Positions 14,374-20,867 of a DNA stretch of 20,867 bases are shown one piece after another; the stretch's first letter is position 1; every line of letters begins with the position of its first letter. Both the position numbers and the translations under genes were made by a program. This DNA is from Caldifarciminota bacterium (GTDB lineage: Bacteria; Hydrothermota; Tepidihabitantia; SM23-42). The stretch covers positions 1 through 20,867 of the forward strand of contig DAOVAN010000012.1 of assembly GCA_030671005.1 (NCBI GenBank). Reading direction: 5' to 3'. The notes under the pieces are model-generated. The model searched no databases, was not told where the DNA came from, and worked only from the letters and a program-made list of their open reading frames with translations.

Positions 14374-15042
14374 ATGGACCGGCATTTTGATGAGGAATTA
14401 CAGAATGTGAAGAGGAAACTCGTAGAGATGGCTGCTCTGGTAGAAGAGTCGATAACCAAATCATTGGATGGATTGAAAAAGAAGAGTGCAGAGATGGCCA
14501 GTGAGATCCGCGAGATCGATCATAAGATTGATGAATTAGAAATTGCAATCGAGGATATGTGTATTGAACTGATTGCTCGCCATCAGCCAGTTGGTTCAGA
14601 TCTCAGATTCTTGATCGGCGCCATAAAAATGAATAACGATCTGGAAAGAATGGGTGATCATTCGGTGAATATAGCCGACTGTATCGAATACGTCATCGAA
14701 GGGCCGCATGTTGCGCAGATCACGAATATTTGGTCAATGGCCAAAATAGTGAAGGAAATGTTACGGGAGAGTGTTGAAAGCTTTATTCACAATGATGCGG
14801 CGAGGGCACAAAAGGTGTGCGAAAGGGACAGCGTTGTTGATGAAATGCGTAATGAGACGATCCGGATTCTTCTCACGTACATGCTTAAGGAACCAGAGAA
14901 AATCGGTTCAGCTATCCAGTATCTACTGGTGGCTAAAAACCTGGAGCGCATTGCCGACTTGTCGACTAATATCTGTGAGGATGTAATCTATATTGCTCAG
15001 GCAAGGGTCATCAAGCATCACGCCGAGGAAAAAAAGGCTTGA
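14374..15042 (+). CDS. phoU: Phosphate transport regulator PhoU
   Basis: A 222-residue all-helical protein made of two PhoU three-helix repeats. Each repeat has the metal-site motif E-x3-D: LERMGDHSVNIADC (E91, D95) and LERIADLSTNICED (E191, D195). PhoU restrains Pst uptake and relays phosphate status to a PhoR-type kinase; no phoR or phoB is in this window. It has its own strong AAGGAGG ribosome site after a 17-base gap from pstB2, unlike the overlapping genes before it. It is last in the pst operon and is followed by a possible terminator. Confidence 0.93.
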   Translation: MDRHFDEELQNVKRKLVEMAALVEESITKSLDGLKKKSAEMASEIREIDHKIDELEIAIEDMCIELIARHQPVGSDLRFLIGAIKMNNDLERMGDHSVNIADCIEYVIEGPHVAQITNIWSMAKIVKEMLRESVESFIHNDAARAQKVCERDSVVDEMRNETIRILLTYMLKEPEKIGSAIQYLLVAKNLERIADLSTNICEDVIYIAQARVIKHHAEEKKA

Positions 15043-15068
15043 TATTTCTTGAAAAAGCTGATACCAGG

Positions 15069-15113
15069 GTGTAGACAATAGAGTAGACAATCCTACACTT
15101 CGTCTCTTTTTTT
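15069..15113 (+). terminator. Possible terminator after phoU
   Basis: GTGTAG (15069-15074) can pair with CTACAC (15093-15098) across an 18-base loop holding a second copy of GTAGACAAT, and a run of seven T's ends at 15113. The 8-base gap between stem and T-run makes it a weak candidate. Confidence 0.4.
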
Positions 15114-15124
15114 ATACTCATTTC

Positions 15125-15152
15125 TTGACTTTTTTAGGAATATCTGTAGAAT
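15125..15152 (+). promoter_or_regulatory. ribBA operon promoter, predicted leaderless start
   Basis: TTGACT (15125-15130), a 16-base spacer and TAGAAT (15147-15152). The ATG of ribBA comes 7 bases later, at the expected transcription start. There is no room for an FMN riboswitch between promoter and gene. Confidence 0.7.
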
Positions 15153-15159
15153 ATTCCGT

Positions 15160-16401
15160 ATGTTGGTCCCTATTGAAGATGCGCTGAAAGACGTAAAAAA
15201 TGGCAAACCAATAATCGTGGTCGACGATGAAAGTCGTGAAAACGAAGGTGATTTCATTGTTGCCGCTGCAAAGATAACGCCCAAATTGGTTAATCTCATG
15301 GCTCGTCACGGACGTGGCCTGATTTGCGCGACCCTACCCGGAAAGAGATTAGAAGAACTAAAACTGCCGATCATGGTTGATGAAATCACTGCTCTGCATG
15401 GCACGCAATTCACGGTCAGTGTTGATGCCAAGAGGGGTACGACCACAGGCAGTTCGGCTTTCGACCGTGCGAAAACCGTAAAAGCATTGATCGACAAGAA
15501 AACTGCTCCCGATGACCTCGCCCGGCCAGGGCATATTTTCCCGCTTCGAGCGGTGGAGGGTGGAGTATTACGACGCGCTGGGCATACTGAGGCAAGTGTT
15601 GACCTCGCAAGGATTGCCGGGTTTTATCCAGCGGGTGTATTATGCGAAATAATGGATGATAATGGCCGCATGGCGCGTTTACCAGGGTTGAAGAAGATAG
15701 CTAAGCGATTCAAGCTGAAAATCATAAGTATTCAAGATCTAATAAAATATCGCCAGAAAAAGGAGAAGTTTGTCGAACGCATTCTTGAAACGGATTTGCC
15801 GACCAAATATGGTGAGTTCTGTCTTGTTCTGTATGAAGATAAGCTAAACCATGATCATCATATTGCCCTTGTATTAGGGGATGTCAAAGGCAGCGAGAAT
15901 GTTTATGTAAGGGTACATTCTCAGTGTCTCACCGGTGAGGTCTTCCGATCATTACGGTGCGACTGTGGTGACCAGATGGAACAAGCCCTGAAGCTGATTG
16001 CGAAACACAAGCGTGGGGTTTTTCTGTATATGCGCCAAGAAGGTCGGGGTATTGGGTTGCTCAATAAGCTGAAAGCGTACAATCTGCAAGACAGGGGACT
16101 TGATACAGTGGAAGCGAATTTGGCGCTCGGCTTCCCGGCCGATTTACGAGATTATGGGATTGGTGCACAGATTCTTGTTGATTTGGGTCTTTCTTCAATC
16201 GTGCTGTTGACTAACAATCCCAAGAAGATCATTGGTTTGGAGGGTTATGGTTTGACCGTTACGAAGCAAATGCCGATTTATGCGGTGCACAGCCGCAATG
16301 TCAAATATCTGAGAACGAAGAGGTACAAGCTTGGCCATTTGATCCCGGATTCCGTGTTGGAAGGCGAGAAACCGGCCAAGCGTAAGAAGAGCAGGAGTTG
16401 A
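15160..16401 (+). CDS. ribBA: Bifunctional DHBP synthase / GTP cyclohydrolase II
   Basis: A 413-residue fusion that feeds both branches of riboflavin synthesis. Residues 1-200 are 3,4-dihydroxy-2-butanone 4-phosphate synthase (from ribulose 5-phosphate), with VDDESRENEGDFIVAA (21-36), ALHGTQFTVSVD and the GHTEASVDL motif at 141-149. Residues 205-400 are GTP cyclohydrolase II, with zinc ligands C256, C267 and C269 in CLTGEVFRSLRCDC, the MRQEGRGIGL substrate motif (291-300) and TNNPKK. Where most family members read TTGISA-DRA, this one has TTGSSAFDRA (95-103), a small variation. The C-terminus ends in a basic tail. No Shine-Dalgarno is present at the start; the -10 box is 7 bases upstream. It heads an operon with ribH and nusB. 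ribD and riboflavin synthase are not in the window. Confidence 0.96.
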   Translation: MLVPIEDALKDVKNGKPIIVVDDESRENEGDFIVAAAKITPKLVNLMARHGRGLICATLPGKRLEELKLPIMVDEITALHGTQFTVSVDAKRGTTTGSSAFDRAKTVKALIDKKTAPDDLARPGHIFPLRAVEGGVLRRAGHTEASVDLARIAGFYPAGVLCEIMDDNGRMARLPGLKKIAKRFKLKIISIQDLIKYRQKKEKFVERILETDLPTKYGEFCLVLYEDKLNHDHHIALVLGDVKGSENVYVRVHSQCLTGEVFRSLRCDCGDQMEQALKLIAKHKRGVFLYMRQEGRGIGLLNKLKAYNLQDRGLDTVEANLALGFPADLRDYGIGAQILVDLGLSSIVLLTNNPKKIIGLEGYGLTVTKQMPIYAVHSRNVKYLRTKRYKLGHLIPDSVLEGEKPAKRKKSRS

Positions 16402-16410
16402 GGAGGAAAA

Positions 16411-16872
16411 ATGAAGGAAATTAAGGGAAATCTTATCGGTAAGGGCAGGAAATTTGCGATTGTTGTATCGCGCTTCAATGAATTCATATCGAAACGCTTG
16501 CTGGATGGCACGATCGATTGTTTGACAAGACACGCGGTGCGTCCCGAGGATATCAGCGTCTATTGGACACCGGGCAGCTTCGAGATCCCTGGAGTTGCCA
16601 GACGCTTGCGCAAGGGAGAGTGCGACGGCGTAATCTGTCTGGGAGCTGTCATAAGAGGCGATACCCCTCATTTTGATTACATCGCAAGTGAGGTCACAAA
16701 AGGTATCGCAGCCCTCAATTTGGAGAGTGGACCAGCGGTTGTATACGGGGTCATCACTGCAGATACTACGGACCAGGCAATTGAACGTGCTGGTACGAAA
16801 ATGGGGAACAAGGGCTGGGAAGCAGCACTCACCGCACTGGAATTGGCCGACCTTTATTCCCAACTCAAATAA
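16411..16872 (+). CDS. ribH: 6,7-dimethyl-8-ribityllumazine synthase
   Basis: A 153-residue lumazine synthase, which joins the two RibBA-derived branches to make the riboflavin precursor. It has VVSRFNEFIS (15-24), the WTPGSFEIP motif, LGAVIRGDTPHFDYI with the catalytic His and, near the C-terminus, QAIERAGTKMGNKGWEAA. The length is typical, and the protein normally assembles into pentamers or 60-mer shells. A strong GAGGAGG site lies before the ATG, 9 bases after the ribBA stop. Its TAA is followed at once by the nusB ATG. Confidence 0.96.
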   Translation: MKEIKGNLIGKGRKFAIVVSRFNEFISKRLLDGTIDCLTRHAVRPEDISVYWTPGSFEIPGVARRLRKGECDGVICLGAVIRGDTPHFDYIASEVTKGIAALNLESGPAVVYGVITADTTDQAIERAGTKMGNKGWEAALTALELADLYSQLK

Positions 16873-17286
16873 ATGGGAAGAAGATTGGCGCGCGAGCTGG
16901 CACTCAAAGTTCTGTACCGATTCGAAGAGGGCGATACGGATCTGCCCTCAGCAATCCACAGCGTGCTTGAGACCAAGAAGTATCAAACTCAGGACAAGGA
17001 CTTTTCCAAAATGCTGGTTGAAAAGACAATGGGTAATCTAGAAGAGATCGATGAGAAAATAATCAAAGTAATCAAGAACTGGGAGTATGATCGCATTTGC
17101 GTGGTCGACAAGACAATCCTTCGCATGGGTACTTGTGAGATAGTCTACTTTGATGATATACCACCACAGATTTCGATAAATGAAGCGATCGAAATCGGCA
17201 AAAAGTATGGAGGAAACGATTCTGGTAGATTCATCAACGGAGTTCTTGATGCGATAAGAAAAAATTATGAAGGCAGCAATAATTAG
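16873..17286 (+). CDS. nusB: Transcription antitermination factor NusB
   Basis: A 137-residue all-helical NusB: RRLARELALKVLYRFEEG at the start, FSKMLVEKTM in the middle, then the conserved WEYDRICVVDKTILRMGTCEIVYF and ISINEAIEIGKKYGGNDSGRFINGVLDAI. NusB binds boxA RNA with NusE (S10) in rRNA antitermination. It starts with zero gap after ribH and has no ribosome site of its own, so translation is coupled. The ribH-nusB pairing is common in bacteria. Its 3' end overlaps the phosphoesterase gene by 20 bases. Confidence 0.94.
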   Translation: MGRRLARELALKVLYRFEEGDTDLPSAIHSVLETKKYQTQDKDFSKMLVEKTMGNLEEIDEKIIKVIKNWEYDRICVVDKTILRMGTCEIVYFDDIPPQISINEAIEIGKKYGGNDSGRFINGVLDAIRKNYEGSNN

Positions 17287-17995
17287 TGACATACACTCCA
17301 ATCTAGAAGCGTTACTGGTCGTCTTGAAAAATATTAAGAAGAGACGTCTTAAAAGCATATTCTGCCTTGGTGATCTAGTTGGTTATGGGGCAAATCCAAA
17401 CGAGTGTATTGATTTGTGCATGAAGGAATCCAAATCGATCGTAGCTGGAAATCATGATTGGGCAACAATAGACAAGACTGATATCTCGACCTTCAATCCT
17501 GTGGCGGCAGAGGCAATAAAGTGGACTCAGGAACAGATAAGTAAAGAAGGTATTGGTAAGCTCAAGAGCCTGCAGCTTACGCAGAAAGTGGATAGTCTGC
17601 TACTGGTCCATGCCACGCCTAGAAAACCAGCGAAATGGAGCTATCTCTTCACCTTGGAGGAGTATGAGAAGGAGTTTGCCCAATTCGATGAACAGATTTG
17701 CTTTATCGGCCACTCGCATATACCCGCAGCCGTATTTCAGGACGCCAATGGCTATTGTGATCTAGTCCGGGATAATCCTTTTCCAATCATCGCCAAGCGA
17801 AGGTATATTGTGAACGTAGGCAGTGTTGGACAGCCAAGAGATTTGGACCCCCGCGCCAGCTACGCAATCTATGATGGGAACAATAACACCATTGAGATCG
17901 TACGACTCGACTATAATGTCCCGCTTGCCCAACAGAAGATCATCATGGGCGGTCTACCTGAGGTTCTGGCTGATCGATTGCTGGCCGGCAGGTAA
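17267..17995 (+). CDS. Calcineurin-like metallophosphoesterase
   Basis: A 242-residue protein with the full set of metal-binding motifs: SDIHSN (DxH), GDLVGYG, GNHDWA, a VHATPRKP segment and GHSHIP, followed by NVGSVGQPRD. This pattern is that of the bacterial YfcE/MJ0936-like branch, which hydrolyses phosphodiesters or phosphomonoesters; the natural substrate is unknown. It has no signal peptide and is cytoplasmic. It begins inside nusB and is the last gene of the ribBA operon, with nothing obvious linking it to riboflavin. Confidence 0.88.
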   Translation: MKAAIISDIHSNLEALLVVLKNIKKRRLKSIFCLGDLVGYGANPNECIDLCMKESKSIVAGNHDWATIDKTDISTFNPVAAEAIKWTQEQISKEGIGKLKSLQLTQKVDSLLLVHATPRKPAKWSYLFTLEEYEKEFAQFDEQICFIGHSHIPAAVFQDANGYCDLVRDNPFPIIAKRRYIVNVGSVGQPRDLDPRASYAIYDGNNNTIEIVRLDYNVPLAQQKIIMGGLPEVLADRLLAGR

Positions 17996-18018
17996 TTCAG
18001 CCCGGCAAGGCAATTGGC

Positions 18019-18060
18019 CAATATGATGCGGGTTGGGTAAACCAAAAAGCCGTCATATTG
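18019..18060 (+). promoter_or_regulatory. Inverted repeat upstream of grpE, possible operator or terminator
   Basis: CAATATGA (18019-18026) and TCATATTG (18053-18060) are perfect 8-base inverted repeats 26 bases apart, with partial inner pairing (GGTT/AACC). It is not the CIRCE element bound by HrcA. It lies between the phosphoesterase stop and the grpE start, so it could end the first operon or regulate the second. Confidence 0.35.
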
Positions 18061-18104
18061 TCTAAATTTCGAACATTAAGCTTATATTATTGAGGAGACC
18101 GTTA

Positions 18105-18626
18105 ATGGAAAGAAAGGGTCCAGTGACCAGATTAAGAGAAGACATTCAGCAAAAAGATGACGCAATAAAGGAGTTAAAAGACAAGTACCTGCGTGCGCTG
18201 GCCGACATGGACAACTACCGAAAGCGTATGGAAAGGGAGCTCGATAGTTTTCGTCAGTACGCTCAGGTGGAATTCTTTGATGGAATCATACCGGTGTTGG
18301 ATAGCTTCGAGCGGGCAATGGATGGCGTCAATGTCGACGATAACTATGATAATTTTATCAAGGGTGTTGAGATCATCTATCGACAGCTGAAGGATGCACT
18401 TAAGTCGATGGGTCTTGAAGAGTTCTCAAGCCTCGGTGAATCATTTGACCCGACGCGGCATGAAGCGGTTGCGACTGTTGTGAACGATGAGAAACCTGAT
18501 AATACTATCGTTGAAGAAATAAGTAAGGGCTATATAGTAAGGGAGCGGGTAATAAAGCCGGCGAAGGTTTTGGTCTCCAAACAGAGCAAAGGAGGTAACG
18601 AAGATGTCGAAAATAATCGGGATTGA
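18105..18626 (+). CDS. grpE: Nucleotide exchange factor GrpE
   Basis: A 173-residue GrpE: a long N-terminal coiled coil (about residues 8-55, with ELKDKYLRALADMDNYRKRM), the four-helix dimer region, then the C-terminal beta domain with GLEEFSSLGESFDPTRHEAVA and YIVRERVIKPAKVLV. GrpE ejects ADP from DnaK. I chose ATG 18105, which has GAGGAG 7 bases before it; an in-frame TTG at 18090 overlaps that ribosome site and is unlikely. The acidic N-terminal tail seen in many GrpE proteins is very short here. The end overlaps dnaK by 23 bases. No hrcA precedes it. Confidence 0.95.
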   Translation: MERKGPVTRLREDIQQKDDAIKELKDKYLRALADMDNYRKRMERELDSFRQYAQVEFFDGIIPVLDSFERAMDGVNVDDNYDNFIKGVEIIYRQLKDALKSMGLEEFSSLGESFDPTRHEAVATVVNDEKPDNTIVEEISKGYIVRERVIKPAKVLVSKQSKGGNEDVENNRD

Positions 18627-20544
18627 TTTAGGTACTACAAATTCCGCTGTTTCAGTGATGGAGGGCGGTCAGCCGGTGATCATACCGAACCCTGAAGGCG
18701 GAAGGACAACCCCGTCAGTTGTCGCTTTCACAAAGTCCGGTGAGCGGTTGGTTGGTCCCCTTGCCAAGAGGCAGGCGATTACTAACCCGGAAAATACAGT
18801 CTATTCGATCAAGCGGTTCATGGGTCGTAGGTACAGCGAGGTCAAAGATGAGATTGCACGCTTTCCATTCAAGGTAGTGGAACATGAAAATGGCGATGCA
18901 TGGGTCGAGGTGGCCGGTAAGAAGTACTCGCCCCCTGAGATGTCAGCAATGATTCTGCAGTATTTGAGGCAAGCAGCAGAGTCGTATCTGGGTGAGAAGG
19001 TTACTCAGGCAGTGATTACCGTGCCCGCTTACTTCAATGATTCGCAGCGGCAGGCGACCAAGGATGCAGGTCGGATTGCCGGCTTAGAAGTTCTGAGGAT
19101 TATCAATGAGCCAACTGCTTCGTCACTCGCTTATGGACTCGACAAGAAGAAGAATGAAAAGATCGCGATCTATGACTTTGGCGGTGGCACGTTTGATATC
19201 TCAATTCTTGAGATCGGTGACGGTGTGTTTGAAGTGAGGTCGACGAATGGTGATACGCATTTGGGTGGCGATGACTTAGACGAAAGGATTATAAATCATA
19301 TTGCCGAGGAGTTCACGAAAGAACATGGAATTGATATACGCAAAGATCTGACTGCCTTGCAGCGTCTGAAGGAAGCCGCAGAAAAGGCCAAGGCTGAACT
19401 CTCATCGGTCATGGAAACGACGATAAGTCTGCCCTTTGTAGCATCAGATAAAGACAAAAGCCCATTGCATTTGGAAATGCGGTTGACCAGGATGAAATTA
19501 GAAACGCTGGTTGAGGATTTGGTTCAGCGTTCGATCCCGCCATGTAAACAAGCATTGGCTGATGCCAAACTGACACCAAGTGATATTAATGAAATCATTC
19601 TTGTGGGTGGCCAGACGAGAATGCCCAAGGTTCAACAGGTGGTCAAGAATTTCTTCAACAAGGAACCCCATAAGGGTATCAACCCGGATGAGGTCGTCGC
19701 GCTTGGCGCGGCGATACAGGCCTCGGTGTTGGGTGGTGAGAAGAAAGATATCCTGCTCTTGGACGTTACGCCGCTGACGCTCGGCATTGAGACGCTCGGG
19801 CAAGTCATGACCCCGATCATACCTCGTAATACGACGATTCCAACCAAGAAATCTCAAATATTCACCACGGCTGAGGATAATCAGACTGCTGTGACGGTTC
19901 ATGTGTTACAGGGTGAACGACCCATGGCGACTCAGAACCGGACACTCGGAAAATTCGATCTGTATGGAATTCCAGCCTCGGCACGCGGCATACCACAGAT
20001 TGAAGTGACATTTGATCTTGACGCAGATGGTATCTTGCATGTTTCAGCCAAGGATATGGGGACTGGGAAAGAACAGAAAATAAGGATTACCGCTTCGAGT
20101 GGTTTATCCAAGGAAGAAGTCGATAATATGATCAAGGAGTCTGAAGAACATGCTGCCGAGGATCGTGCACAGAAGGAATTGATTGATGCAAGGAACCAGG
20201 CTGATCAAGTGATCCACTCAGTCGAAAAAACACTAAAAGATGTTGGTGAAAAGGCATCCTTTGAAGATCGCAGCGAGATAGGCAACAAGCTTGAAAATCT
20301 CAAGAAGATGAAAGACGGTAATGATGTCGCCGGGATAAAGCAGGCAATCGATGATCTGCAACAATCAGTCTACAAGCTGTCCGAAGCGGTCTACAAAGAA
20401 GCTGCGGGAGCCAAACCAGAAGGTCCGGATCAGCCACCACCCCAGGATGAGCCGCAGAAAGGTCCGGAGCAGGCTGGGGAGCAGGGTGATACTGATTATC
20501 GCGTAGTTGATGATGATGCGGATAAGGGAACTGAAGGAACGTGA
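18604..20544 (+). CDS. dnaK: Hsp70 chaperone DnaK
   Basis: A 646-residue Hsp70. The ATPase domain begins IIGIDLGTTNSAVSV and carries the three Hsp70 signatures (the first at residues 5-13, IYDFGGGTFDISI near 189-201, and IILVGGQTRMPKVQQV near 327-342). The hydrophobic linker DILLLDVTPL joins it to the substrate-binding domain (TTIPTKKSQIFTTAEDNQTAV). The C-terminus is a helical lid followed by a proline- and acid-rich tail ending near DYRVVDDDAD, as in many bacteria. A strong AAAGGAGG site lies 8 bases before the ATG, inside the end of grpE. It receives substrates from DnaJ, encoded next. Confidence 0.97.
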   Translation: MSKIIGIDLGTTNSAVSVMEGGQPVIIPNPEGGRTTPSVVAFTKSGERLVGPLAKRQAITNPENTVYSIKRFMGRRYSEVKDEIARFPFKVVEHENGDAWVEVAGKKYSPPEMSAMILQYLRQAAESYLGEKVTQAVITVPAYFNDSQRQATKDAGRIAGLEVLRIINEPTASSLAYGLDKKKNEKIAIYDFGGGTFDISILEIGDGVFEVRSTNGDTHLGGDDLDERIINHIAEEFTKEHGIDIRKDLTALQRLKEAAEKAKAELSSVMETTISLPFVASDKDKSPLHLEMRLTRMKLETLVEDLVQRSIPPCKQALADAKLTPSDINEIILVGGQTRMPKVQQVVKNFFNKEPHKGINPDEVVALGAAIQASVLGGEKKDILLLDVTPLTLGIETLGQVMTPIIPRNTTIPTKKSQIFTTAEDNQTAVTVHVLQGERPMATQNRTLGKFDLYGIPASARGIPQIEVTFDLDADGILHVSAKDMGTGKEQKIRITASSGLSKEEVDNMIKESEEHAAEDRAQKELIDARNQADQVIHSVEKTLKDVGEKASFEDRSEIGNKLENLKKMKDGNDVAGIKQAIDDLQQSVYKLSEAVYKEAAGAKPEGPDQPPPQDEPQKGPEQAGEQGDTDYRVVDDDADKGTEGT

Positions 20545-20605
20545 TGCGTTACGCTGGTGGTGAAAAGGGAGTTCTGTAACGGTCTCATGATGTAGAAAAG
20601 GTATT

Positions 20606-20867
20606 ATGAAAAGAGACTACTACGAGGTATTAGACATTAAGAAAGGCGCGAGTCCGGAAGCTGTCAAAAAGGCATATCGCGATAAGGCAAAACAGTACCA
20701 CCCGGATATGAACCGGGATAACAAGAAAGCAGCCGAGGAGAAGTTCAAAGAGGTTTCTGAAGCCTATGAAGTCTTGATGGATTCTCAGAAGCGACAGCTT
20801 TATGACCGATACGGACACGATGGCGTGTCACAGACATTCAAGGGTGGTGGTTTCACCTGGGATGACT
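20606..20867 (+). CDS. dnaJ: Co-chaperone DnaJ, N-terminal part
   Basis: The first 87 codons only; the gene continues past the right edge. The J domain is complete: DYYEVLDIKKGASPEAVKKAYR, the HPD motif in YHPDMNRD, EKFKEVSEAYEVL and RQLYDRYGHDG. The start of a G/F-rich region follows (FKGGGFTWDD). The J domain stimulates DnaK's ATPase. The ATG is 61 bases after the dnaK stop with only a weak AAAAGG site. Full DnaJ with zinc fingers versus a CbpA-like protein cannot be told from this part, but the position after grpE-dnaK favours DnaJ. Confidence 0.9.
   Translation, partial: MKRDYYEVLDIKKGASPEAVKKAYRDKAKQYHPDMNRDNKKAAEEKFKEVSEAYEVLMDSQKRQLYDRYGHDGVSQTFKGGGFTWDD

Noticed and set aside
15043..15159. 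FMN riboswitch before ribBA
   Set aside because: No RFN-element core sequences are seen, and the promoter -10 is only 7 bases from the start codon, so no room remains for an aptamer.
16195..16863. A 222-codon minus-strand ORF across ribBA and ribH
   Set aside because: It is antisense to two well-conserved genes and shows no motif.
18083..18088. TATATT as the grpE -10 box
   Set aside because: The only matching -35 (TTGTCT) is 19 bases away and poor, and the start would fall on the ribosome site. It is too weak to list as a promoter.

Overview
This window is ordinary bacterial chromosome: genetic code 11, Shine-Dalgarno sequences at internal operon genes, and full-length housekeeping genes (uvrA, ribBA, ribH, nusB, grpE, dnaK, dnaJ). 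I see no phage genes, intact transposases, CRISPR arrays, tRNAs or rRNAs. The gene mix (a Ste24-type M48 protease, an eRF1-like baeRF/Vms1 protein, a LarE-like PP-loop protein, a Pst system with two unlike ATPases) and the divergent sequences suggest an uncultivated bacterium from a poorly sampled phylum. I cannot name it from sequence alone.

Layout. Positions 1-420 (minus): a thioredoxin-fold protein followed by the start of a LarE-like sulfur transferase. Positions 471-3039 (plus): an operon of an M48 membrane protease, an eRF1-like protein and a cupin. About 3240-6970 is visibly richer in A+T than its flanks. It holds a short MscS-type channel (plus) and a minus-strand glycan operon: a 29-codon leader ORF, a GT4 glycosyltransferase, a 55-residue small protein and a GH130-type mannoside enzyme, joined by start/stop overlaps. 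uvrA (minus) follows at 7101-9923. The 477-base uvrA-pstS gap carries at least four palindromic repeats ending in G(C/A)ACTAC-like tails. A compact phosphate operon runs from 10401 to 15042: pstS, pstC, pstA, pstB1, pstB2, phoU. Then come ribBA-ribH-nusB-phosphoesterase (15160-17995) and grpE-dnaK-dnaJ (18105 to the end).

Two points stand out. First, the two PstB ATPases are degenerate in complementary motifs. PstB1 keeps the LSGGQ signature but has lost the Q-loop Gln and H-loop His. PstB2 keeps both of those but has LSAEK instead of LSGGQ. Together they predict an obligate heterodimer with one canonical and one degenerate ATP site, which is unexpected for a phosphate importer. Second, promoters are unusually easy to read (TTGAC[T/A], 16-17 bases, TANAAT-like). 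For the first genes M48, uvrA, pstS and ribBA the start codon sits only 5-7 bases past the -10 box, where transcription should begin. Those genes therefore appear to be leaderless, while internal genes use Shine-Dalgarno sites or stop/start overlaps.
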